A stretch of 5,508 nucleotides of DNA from an uncultured bacterium (GTDB lineage Bacteria; Chloroflexota; Anaerolineae; JACIWP01), in assembly GCA_903872005.1 (NCBI GenBank), contig CAIQJD010000762.1:1-5508 (forward strand), written 5' to 3'. Position 1 is the stretch's first letter. Each line of letters starts with the position of its first letter. The notes beneath the pieces are model-generated. The model did no database searches and had not been told where the DNA came from. It saw only the letters and a list, made by a program, of their open reading frames with translations. The translations under genes and the position numbers were made by a program. This document shows positions 1-5,315 of this stretch, one piece after another.

Positions 1-102
1 CGCGCCGGTCAGGTCAACGGTTCCCTGGGCTTGCGCCATGCCGGCGCCGAATAGCATGAAGAGGATGACGAGCAATAGGCTGCGGGTCAGGCGGCTGATC
101 AT
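1..102 (-). CDS. N-terminus of a secreted protein of unknown function (partial)
   Basis: Thirty-four codons are visible before the window edge. The start ATG (102-100) follows an AAGGAG ribosome binding site with a 6-base gap, which fixes it. The protein opens with a classic signal peptide: the charged start MISRLTR, a hydrophobic core LLLVILFMLFGAG, and a likely signal peptidase I site after AQA (residues 23-25). There is no lipobox cysteine. The mature part begins QGTVDLTGA and then runs out of the window. It starts 22 bases after the ABC ATPase stop, so it is probably the next operon gene and exported with the transporter's partners. The 'TVDLTG' beginning is compatible with the first strand of a sulfite-oxidase-like domain, as in the upstream binding protein, but nine residues cannot decide this. 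Function is unknown. That the gene is real and exported is well supported. Confidence 0.8.
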   Translation of the reverse strand, partial: MISRLTRSLLLVILFMLFGAGMAQAQGTVDLTGA

Positions 103-108
103 GGGACG

Positions 109-114
109 CTCCTT
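109..114 (-). promoter_or_regulatory. Ribosome binding site of the partial secreted-protein gene
   Basis: AAGGAG on the minus strand, 6 bases before the ATG at 102-100. It sits in the 22-base gap after the ATPase stop codon and sets the start of this otherwise truncated gene. Confidence 0.8.
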
Positions 115-124
115 GTTGGCCGAT

Positions 125-907
125 TCACGCGGTTGCCACCAGGGGCCGGCCGCGATGCGTGATGACCTCGACATCTACGCCATAGGTTGCGCTGAGGCGT
201 TCGGAAGTGAAGACTTCTGCCAGGGGGCCGGCAGCCAGCAGGCGGCCGGCGCGCAGCAAGATGACGAAGTCGGCGATGGCAGCCGCGGCGGCCGGGTCGT
301 GGGTGGAGAAGGCGATGGTGCGGCCTTGTTCGCGCAGTTGGCGCAGCACGCTCAAGACGCGCTGCTTGTTCGCCAGATCAAGGTGCGAGGTCGGCTCGTC
401 GAGGAGCAGGATGGCCGGCTCCTGGGCGAGGGCACGCGCGACAGTCACCAACTGGCGCTCGCCCCCGCTGAGGGCCGGCACATGGCGGGCGTGCAGACTG
501 GCGATGCTGGTGGTCTGCAAGGCGTCCCACGCGATCTGCCGGTCCCTGTCAGACGGTAATTGTAGCAGGGTCAGGTAGGGGGCGCGACCGAGCAGGACGT
601 ATTCGAGGACGCTGAGATCGAAGGCGACGTGTTCATCCTGAGGGACCAGGCCGACGAGCCGGCTGAGGTCACGCCGGGAATAGTTGCAGTGGGGTTGGCC
701 GTTGATCTCGATGCTGCCGGCGCTAGGCGAAAAAAGCCCCAACAGCAGGTGTAGCAGCGTGGTCTTGCCCGAGCCGTTAGGCCCCAGAATGGCCGTGATG
801 GAGCAGCCCGGAACATGCAGGGAGATGTCCTGCAGGACGGCTGGACTGCCCGGCTCATAGCAGTAGGCCAGGTCGCGCAGCACGATGGCGCTGTCGAGGG
901 TGCTCAT
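125..907 (-). CDS. ABC transporter ATP-binding protein, FecE/BtuD/MolC type
   Basis: A 260-residue cytoplasmic ATPase that powers the FecCD-type permease encoded just upstream. All nucleotide-binding motifs are intact: Walker A GPNGSGKT (42-49), Q-loop glutamine in VPQD (Q90), signature LSGGE (146-150), Walker B ILLLDE with catalytic Glu (166-171), D-loop SHLD (174-177) and switch histidine in STHD (H203). The length is typical of the iron-siderophore/cobalamin/molybdate importer ATPases (about 250-270 residues). The LGRAPYL stretch after the Q-loop is characteristic of this branch. The start ATG overlaps the permease TGA stop as ATGA, indicating translational coupling. These ATPases carry little substrate information: iron chelate, cobalamin, heme and molybdate/tungstate importers all have this form. 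The class is certain, the substrate is not. Confidence 0.96.
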   Translation of the reverse strand: MSTLDSAIVLRDLAYCYEPGSPAVLQDISLHVPGCSITAILGPNGSGKTTLLHLLLGLFSPSAGSIEINGQPHCNYSRRDLSRLVGLVPQDEHVAFDLSVLEYVLLGRAPYLTLLQLPSDRDRQIAWDALQTTSIASLHARHVPALSGGERQLVTVARALAQEPAILLLDEPTSHLDLANKQRVLSVLRQLREQGRTIAFSTHDPAAAAAIADFVILLRAGRLLAAGPLAEVFTSERLSATYGVDVEVITHRGRPLVATA

Positions 908-1926
908 CGCTTCACCTTCACTTCGCGACGCATCAGCATGGTGATGAAGATCGCCGCGCCAATGAATGAAGTGATGATGCCGAGGGGAATCTCGCCGGAC
1001 ATGGCGGTGCGCGCCAGGTCATCGCACAACAGGCTGAAGACCCCGCCGAGGAGCATCGCGCCGGGCAGGGTGCGTTGCGCGTCGGAGCCGAGGAGCCGGC
1101 GCGCGATGTGCGGCATGATCAGGCCGATCCAACCGACGAGGCCGGCTTTGGAGACGACGGCCGCTGTGGAGGCGACGGCGGCCACCAAGAGGATGGCGCG
1201 CTCGCGACCGGGAGCGGCTCCCAGGGAGAAGGCGGTGTCGTCGCGCATGGAGAGCAGGTTGAGCCGCCAACGCATGAGGTAGAGGATGATCATGCTGGGG
1301 ATAACGACGGGCAGGATCTGGATCACATCGGGCCATGTGATGCCCCACAGGCCGCCCAGGAGCCAGAAGGTGATCTCTTGCAGGCCCCGCAACGGATCGG
1401 CGATGTATTTCAAGACGCTGGTGCCGGCGGAGTAGATGGCAGACACACAGATGCCGGCCAGCACCAGGCGCAGCACCCAATCGCCGAGGCGGATGCGCGT
1501 GGCGACGAAGTAGGACGCGCCCAGGCCGAGGAACGCGAACAGGGCGGCGCAGCCCTGGATCATGAAAGGCGCGCCGCCCAATGCGACGATGGCCAACGAT
1601 GCCCCGAAGGCGGCGCCCTGGGAGACACCCAGGAAGCCCGAATCTACCAGCGGATTGCGGAAGATCATCTGCAGGACAGTGCCGGCGGCCGAGAGGGTCA
1701 TGCCCAGGATGAACGCGGCCAGGATGCGCGGCAGGCGCAGGTTGAGCACCAACTGCTGGGCCAGGGGATTGTCCCGCAGGGAACTGAGGGGCGTGAAGCC
1801 GGCTGAGGGGTAGCGCCCCAGGAGCAGAGAGAGTCCCAGGGCGACTACCACGAGAGCCAGGCAGATCCAGAGCCGGCGGCGGGCGCGGATGGCCGCATCC
1901 GCCCCCGGCGGGCTGCTATTTGACAT
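904..1926 (-). CDS. ABC transporter permease, FecCD/BtuC/MolB family
   Basis: A 340-residue polytopic inner-membrane protein, the usual length for this family, which forms a homodimer with about ten helices per subunit. Family hallmarks are visible: a first helix after an Arg-rich cytoplasmic N-terminus (about 19-37), LRLPRIL (63-69) followed by the helix with SAAGTVLQ and the FRNPLVD/LGVSQGA region, the WLLGGLWG segment, GLVGWIGLIMPHIARRLLG (262-280) that contacts the ATPase, and GEIPLGIITSFIGA (311-324) near the C-terminus. The ATG lies 11 bases inside the 3' end of the binding-protein gene, with only a weak upstream AAGG, so its translation is probably coupled to that gene. Only one permease gene is present, consistent with a homodimeric BtuC/MolB arrangement. 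Alternative substrates are ferric siderophore, cobalamin or heme; the neighbours favour a molybdenum- or tungsten-related one. Confidence 0.95.
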   Translation of the reverse strand: MSNSSPPGADAAIRARRRLWICLALVVVALGLSLLLGRYPSAGFTPLSSLRDNPLAQQLVLNLRLPRILAAFILGMTLSAAGTVLQMIFRNPLVDSGFLGVSQGAAFGASLAIVALGGAPFMIQGCAALFAFLGLGASYFVATRIRLGDWVLRLVLAGICVSAIYSAGTSVLKYIADPLRGLQEITFWLLGGLWGITWPDVIQILPVVIPSMIILYLMRWRLNLLSMRDDTAFSLGAAPGRERAILLVAAVASTAAVVSKAGLVGWIGLIMPHIARRLLGSDAQRTLPGAMLLGGVFSLLCDDLARTAMSGEIPLGIITSFIGAAIFITMLMRREVKVKR

Positions 1927-4081
1927 CCAGATTGGCCTTCGGCATGATGATGGCGTCTACCGCAGCTTTGTCCATGCCGTAGAGGGTCTTGCCCCACTCG
2001 TACAGCTCGGATTGAATGTTGATGTCGCCGGTCATGCCGGCGTGCATCTTCGTAGCCAGCCAGGTCATGCCGAGGATCCAGCGCGGCTCCGGCGTGTCCC
2101 AACCGAAGATGTCTTGCGGGAAGGCATAGAGCTGTCCATTCTTGACGGCCTTGAGTTGGCTCCACTGCGGATCAGCCTTCAGCTCGTTCAAGACCTGCTT
2201 GGGATCGAGAGTGTACCAGACAATCAAGAAGATCTGATCGGGGTTCCACGCGGCGATCTGTTCGAGGTTGACGACGGTCCAGCCATCGCTGTTGCCGGCG
2301 GCATCGAGCCAGACCGGCGCACCGCCGGCGGTCTGGGCCTGGATAGTCTGCATCCACGCCTTGGGCGGCACTTCTACGGAGAACTTGCCGCCCCGGTCGA
2401 AGTATTCGGCGACCATGACGCGCGGCTTCTTGCTGGCGTCAATGCTGTCGGTGATCTTCTTGAGCCGGTCGAGTTTTGTCTGGTAGTAGGCGGTGATTTC
2501 TTTGGCGCGGGCCGGATTGCCCAGTACCAGGCCCAGATTCGTGATGTCCCGCGCATATTGCTCGGGCGTTTCCAGGTTGATGTACATGTAGGGTATCTTG
2601 GCGACGGTGAGGGCTTCGGCGGTCTTGTCGGTGACGGCGCCCTTCATGATGACGAAATCGGGCTTGTACGTGGCGATCTGCTCGATGCCGGGGCTGGCTT
2701 CGGTCGTCGGCAGCTTAGCGAAGGCAGGGTCGAGGACGATGAGGAAGTCGCTGGCGGTCGCGCCGCGCTTCTCGGTGGCAACGAGGCGCTGCTTGCCTTC
2801 GGGGAACATGTACAGGGCGTGCAGGGCCATGTAGGGGCCTTTGCCTACAACCATGATGCGTTGGGGAAGTGTCGCCAGCTCGACCGTGCGGCCGGCGGCG
2901 TCGGTGAACTTGACCGGGCCGGTCATGGCAGCGGCGCCGGCGCTCGTCGTGATCTCAATGGTATCCTTGACCCACGCCTTCTTGGCGGCCTTGGGGATGA
3001 CGGCGTTGAGCTTGCCATCCGCGCCGATTTCCAGGATGGCCTGGTCGTCAATTTCGGCAAAGGCGGCTTCGCCGGCGAAGCCATCGGACGCCTTCAGCGT
3101 GACGGATACGGCCGTGGTGACGCCGACGGTCTTGAAGAGATCGAGGATGCGGACGCCGGTGTATTTCTTGTCGCCGGCGGTGATCTCGACCGGCTTCATG
3201 GCCTTTAGGTCGTCGAGGGTGAAGGCTTTGCCGTTGACCGTCACCGCGGCCTTGATGGAAGGCGCAGCGGTCGAGACCTTGATAGCCACGACATCTTTGA
3301 CCGAAGCGCCCTTGGGGGCTTTGGGGGCTACGGTATCGAGCTTGTTCGACTTGTTGATGGCGAGGATGCTCTGGGCGTCCAGGTCTTTGGTCTCGACGCG
3401 CGCTTCGTAGCCGTCGGCGCCGACGAGGGTGATGGCGTCGGCATTGGCCGCGCCGGCCGCCGTCAGGAGGTCGAGGATGGCCGGGCCGGCAACCTTGGTC
3501 CCCGAAACGTCCACTTCGACCTGCTTCATGGCCTTGAGGGCATCTAGGGCGAAGGCTTTGCCGTTCACGGTGAGCGCCGCCGGGGCGGATGCGCTGCCGG
3601 AGCCGGTGGATGCCGCCGCGCCGATCTTGATCTCGACCACGTCGCGCGGCTGGCTGCCTTTGGCAACGGTGGGGATCACCGCGTCGAGGGTTCCGTCGGC
3701 GTCGTAGGCGAGATACGCCTGGTCATTGAGGTCTTTGGCCGCCACTTCGGCGCTGAAACCATCGGCGGCGACGAGCTTGATGGAGCCAAAGTCGCCGACG
3801 CCGGCGGCCTTGAGCAGCGCCAAAATGCCCACCCCGTCGGCAGCCTTGATCGCCTTGAGATCGGCCAGGGTGAAGGCTTTGCCATTCACGGTGATGGCCG
3901 GCTTGGCGGCGGCCGGCGCTTTGGTGGGGGCCGCAGTTGGCGCGACGGTAGGGGCCAGCGTCGGCGCGATCGTGGGTGGGACAGCCGTCGGAGCGACCGT
4001 CGCAGGTTTGCCACATGCCGTGAGCAGGCTGACGGTGACGAGCAAGATAGTCAGAATGAGATGGAGTCGGGACCGATGCAT
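1916..4081 (-). CDS. Substrate-binding lipoprotein: three N-terminal SUOX-like repeats fused to a BtuF/MolA-type binding domain
   Basis: A 721-residue exported lipoprotein. Residues 1-22 are a signal peptide ending in lipobox LLTAC (Cys23 would be lipidated). Residues 26-60 are a Pro/Thr/Ala linker with repeated 'APT'. Three homologous domains of about 90-100 residues follow (about 62-153, 169-269, 279-378), each starting TVNGKAF and ending in a V-K/R-D-x-x-x-I motif. Residues about 389-721 form a type II periplasmic binding domain: the GRTVELATLPQRIMVV entry, YKPDFVIMKGAVTD in lobe one, a long helix around residues 520-550, and WDTPEPRWILGMTWLA (661-676). Ordinary family members are about 300-380 residues, so the N-terminal half is an addition. 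An ATG nine codons upstream is in frame, but AAGGAGG lies 5 bases before the chosen ATG. The 3' end overlaps the permease by 11 bases. The binding role is firm; the substrate (perhaps molybdate, tungstate or a cofactor) is inferred. Confidence 0.9.
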   Translation of the reverse strand: MHRSRLHLILTILLVTVSLLTACGKPATVAPTAVPPTIAPTLAPTVAPTAAPTKAPAAAKPAITVNGKAFTLADLKAIKAADGVGILALLKAAGVGDFGSIKLVAADGFSAEVAAKDLNDQAYLAYDADGTLDAVIPTVAKGSQPRDVVEIKIGAAASTGSGSASAPAALTVNGKAFALDALKAMKQVEVDVSGTKVAGPAILDLLTAAGAANADAITLVGADGYEARVETKDLDAQSILAINKSNKLDTVAPKAPKGASVKDVVAIKVSTAAPSIKAAVTVNGKAFTLDDLKAMKPVEITAGDKKYTGVRILDLFKTVGVTTAVSVTLKASDGFAGEAAFAEIDDQAILEIGADGKLNAVIPKAAKKAWVKDTIEITTSAGAAAMTGPVKFTDAAGRTVELATLPQRIMVVGKGPYMALHALYMFPEGKQRLVATEKRGATASDFLIVLDPAFAKLPTTEASPGIEQIATYKPDFVIMKGAVTDKTAEALTVAKIPYMYINLETPEQYARDITNLGLVLGNPARAKEITAYYQTKLDRLKKITDSIDASKKPRVMVAEYFDRGGKFSVEVPPKAWMQTIQAQTAGGAPVWLDAAGNSDGWTVVNLEQIAAWNPDQIFLIVWYTLDPKQVLNELKADPQWSQLKAVKNGQLYAFPQDIFGWDTPEPRWILGMTWLATKMHAGMTGDINIQSELYEWGKTLYGMDKAAVDAIIMPKANLDVK
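2948..3898 (-). repeat. Three tandem protein-domain repeats inside the binding-protein gene
   Basis: Repeat units cover about 3623-3898, 3275-3577 and 2948-3247. Each begins (T)VNGKAF-T/A-L-x-x-LKA and continues through I-L-x-L-L/F-x-x-x-G, a DGF/DGY turn, a D-x-QA/S-I/Y-L segment and a closing K-G/A-x-x-V-K/R-D strand. Similarity persists in DNA: 'gaaggctttgcc' on the plus strand recurs near 3221, 3551 and 3872, a period of about 320-330 bases. The order of elements (strand, LxxLK, YTGVxILDL, DGF, closing WVKD strand) resembles the small sulfite-oxidase-type molybdopterin-binding domain. No repeat contains a cysteine, so the cofactor-ligating residue of true sulfite oxidases is missing. The first unit also lacks the YTGV-type segment and is about 10 residues shorter. 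The repeats are certain; the fold assignment is inference. Confidence 0.85.
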
Positions 4082-4086
4082 AGAAT

Positions 4087-4093
4087 CCTCCTT
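4087..4093 (-). promoter_or_regulatory. Ribosome binding site of the binding-protein gene
   Basis: AAGGAGG on the minus strand, 5 bases before the ATG at 4081-4079. It decides against the in-frame ATG at 4108, which would place nine extra residues ahead of an otherwise standard lipoprotein signal peptide. I see no convincing promoter in the 73-base gap after the methyltransferase gene, so the transporter genes probably depend on the upstream promoter. Confidence 0.88.
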
Positions 4094-4154
4094 GCCATAG
4101 AGCTTCATGTTACTTGCAGCTTATTCGGAAAGACGGGCCGTGTTCCGACGCGGA

Positions 4155-4997
4155 TCAGCCGGCGACCGACCAGTAGATCAGCGCCGTGCCAATGCTGCGC
4201 GGCCAGACGTAGCGCTCGCCTTCCAGCGTGAGGGAGCGGCGCGTCAGGTCGGCCAGGAATGCGTCATGTTCGGTCGGGCCTTCGCCCAATCCTAGCTTGG
4301 CTTTGACCTCTGCGATGGCCTCTGCCGGCGTGGCGCTGGACCAGGGATGCCATAGCGGTGTATTCTCCATGAGAATACTGGGAAACAGCCCCATTTGCAG
4401 CAGCGCATTGTAGGCCACGATGCCATTCGGGCTGTCATAAGGGTGGCCGAAGACGCGTTGCGCCGCGCGCGCCATGATGCCGTCATTGGTCGTCATCCGC
4501 ATGACCAGGAAACAGGCGCGCCGGGTGACTGACATCATGCTATGCACAAACGCCGGCAAATCGGCTTGCTCATACATGGCGTGCGAACAGAGCGAGAAAT
4601 CGTGCGGCTCGACTACCGTCTCAGACCATTTCTGTTGGATGACCTGCACGTTGCGGAGGCCGGCGGCCGCGACGTTCTCGCGCATCACATCCGCCATGGC
4701 CGGCGAAGGCTCGACCGCGGTGACGCGGCGGACGCGCGGCGCCAGGAGGCAGGCCCATGCGCCGACGCCGGCTCCGACCTCCAGCACGCTGGATGAAGGG
4801 GGCACCTGCTGGGTGATGAAATCGCGGGTAGAATCAGAACTTTGCGCCCAGCGTTGCTTGATGTGGCTATCCATCATGTGGGCTTTCTCGCGCCAGAAGG
4901 TTGCGTCCTGTTCCGGGGTGGCGGTCTTCGGCCCGTGCCAGGGAATCTTCTCGACTAGTTCTCTCCACAGGGCAATCCAATCGGTATTCGGTTGCAT
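4155..4997 (-). CDS. Class I SAM-dependent methyltransferase
   Basis: A 280-residue soluble protein predicted to transfer a methyl group from S-adenosylmethionine. The Rossmann core starts near residue 70: motif I is VLEVGAGVGAW (E73, with G75, G77 and G79 forming the SAM-binding loop), and motif II is VTAVEPS, where E96 would bind the ribose hydroxyls. A Trp-rich N-terminal segment of about 65 residues and a C-terminal extension of about 100 residues flank the core and probably hold the acceptor site. I cannot assign the acceptor. ATG at 4997 is chosen because GGAGG lies 5 bases before it; an in-frame GTG four codons upstream would overlap that site. It is the first gene after the structured leader and lies 73 bases before the transporter lipoprotein gene, so it is probably controlled with it. 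It may act on the imported compound or a related metabolite, but this is inference from position. Confidence 0.88.
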   Translation of the reverse strand: MQPNTDWIALWRELVEKIPWHGPKTATPEQDATFWREKAHMMDSHIKQRWAQSSDSTRDFITQQVPPSSSVLEVGAGVGAWACLLAPRVRRVTAVEPSPAMADVMRENVAAAGLRNVQVIQQKWSETVVEPHDFSLCSHAMYEQADLPAFVHSMMSVTRRACFLVMRMTTNDGIMARAAQRVFGHPYDSPNGIVAYNALLQMGLFPSILMENTPLWHPWSSATPAEAIAEVKAKLGLGEGPTEHDAFLADLTRRSLTLEGERYVWPRSIGTALIYWSVAG

Positions 4998-5002
4998 CCA
5001 AA

Positions 5003-5007
5003 CCTCC
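5003..5007 (-). promoter_or_regulatory. Ribosome binding site of the methyltransferase gene
   Basis: GGAGG on the minus strand, 5 bases before the ATG at 4997-4995, which sets that start. It lies 44 bases beyond the terminator hairpin and is not part of it. This favours control of the leader by transcription termination rather than by hiding the ribosome binding site. Confidence 0.85.
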
Positions 5008-5051
5008 ACAGGCAGGCAGGTAGTAGGGACAAATCAATCTGGACAACGAAA

Positions 5052-5087
5052 GCGCCGGCGTTTTCGCAGCAAGGAAAACGCCGGCGC
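5052..5087 (-). terminator. Rho-independent terminator-like hairpin in the operon leader
   Basis: A perfect 14-bp inverted repeat: GCGCCGGCGTTTTC (5087-5074 region read on the minus strand) pairs with GAAAACGCCGGCGC around an 8-base loop (5066-5073). Downstream on the minus strand comes TTTCGTTGT, a modest, interrupted T tract, so termination may be incomplete. It lies 18 bases past the folded leader element and 54 bases before the methyltransferase start. That is where the expression platform of a transcription-terminating riboswitch is expected. It lies beyond the operon promoter, so it would attenuate the operon rather than serve only the upstream SDR gene. Confidence 0.78.
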
Positions 5088-5105
5088 AAAGTGAGCTACC
5101 GGGGC

Positions 5106-5226
5106 ATTCTCCTTTCCAAACACGGGAGGTGAGGCCGTTTCCAGACTCGCCCTTGTCCTCGACGTTGAGGCGCTACGGCTTGAGGGCCATGGCACGTAGC
5201 GCGGTAGGCCCACAAGCTCGGAGAAT
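5106..5226 (-). ncRNA. Structured leader RNA, candidate riboswitch aptamer (possibly Moco/Tuco class)
   Basis: About 121 bases of untranslated leader fold into a closed multi-stem unit. The closing stem AUUCUCC (5226-5220) pairs perfectly with GGAGAAU (5112-5106). Inside, GCUUGUGGGCC (5217-5207) pairs with GGCCCUCAAGC (5188-5178) over 10 pairs with one U-U mismatch. GCGCUACG (5202-5195) can alternatively pair with CGUAGCGC (5177-5170). Finally, GAGUCUG (5148-5142) pairs with CGGCCUC (5137-5131), capped by a GAAA tetraloop. The element lies between a strong promoter and a terminator hairpin. The CUCCGAGC and GGAAAGGAG strands of the closing stem, the GNRA hairpin, and a downstream operon with molybdopterin-domain-like repeats and a MolBC-type transporter fit a molybdenum/tungsten cofactor riboswitch. 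I am matching this from memory, without a covariance model. It could be another or an undescribed class. The structured RNA is likely; the class is only moderately supported. Confidence 0.6.
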
Positions 5227-5255
5227 CGGATATGTGATTTTCGACACTTGCCGCC

Positions 5256-5284
5256 ATTGTAGTATAGGTGAACTCCGGCGTCAA
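5256..5284 (-). promoter_or_regulatory. Sigma-70-type promoter for the leader and methyltransferase-transporter operon
   Basis: The -35 box TTGACG (5284-5279) and -10 box TACAAT (5261-5256) each differ from consensus by one base and are separated by the ideal 17 bases. Transcription would begin near the adenines at 5249-5248, giving a leader of about 250 bases before the methyltransferase ATG. The promoter begins 32 bases past the SDR stop codon, so the operon is expressed independently of that gene. I see no clear operator repeat overlapping the boxes. Confidence 0.78.
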
Positions 5285-5315
5285 ATCGCGGTTCTGTGTT
5301 CAATCCGCCGGCGCG

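Noticed and set aside
1075..1806. A 243-codon open frame on the plus strand opposite the permease gene
   Set aside because: The translation is hydrophilic and rich in Gln, Glu, Asp and Gly with no motif. The minus strand encodes a clear FecCD-family permease over the same bases.
1889..3208. A 439-codon open frame on the plus strand opposite the binding-protein gene
   Set aside because: Its product is a low-complexity Gly/Asp/Val/Leu string with no domain or signal. It lies opposite a convincing minus-strand lipoprotein gene and is a by-product of GC-rich codon use there.
4082..4108. Start of the binding-protein gene at the upstream ATG (4108)
   Set aside because: It would put MKLYGKEDS before a complete lipoprotein signal peptide, and the strong AAGGAGG lies between the two ATGs, 5 bases before the downstream one.
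4998..5009. GTG start for the methyltransferase at 5009
   Set aside because: The GTG overlaps the GGAGG that serves the ATG at 4997 with ideal spacing, and the four extra residues add nothing recognisable.
5170..5217. Full-length H-type pseudoknot using both leader stems at once
   Set aside because: With both stems complete there are zero linker bases to cross the 11-position first stem, which is sterically implausible. Only a shortened first stem or alternative folding is reasonable.
5034..5303. An 89-codon minus-strand frame across the intergenic region
   Set aside because: It has no recognisable domain, no good ribosome binding site, overlaps the promoter -10 box and terminates inside the terminator region. 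Paired RNA stems explain the sequence better.
5010..5315. Cobalamin riboswitch upstream of a BtuCD-like transporter
   Set aside because: I looked for the conserved B12 box (GCCACUG) and other cobalamin-aptamer segments on the minus strand and did not find them. The nearest string, GUGCCAUGG, does not match. TPP, FMN and SAM-I core motifs are also absent.
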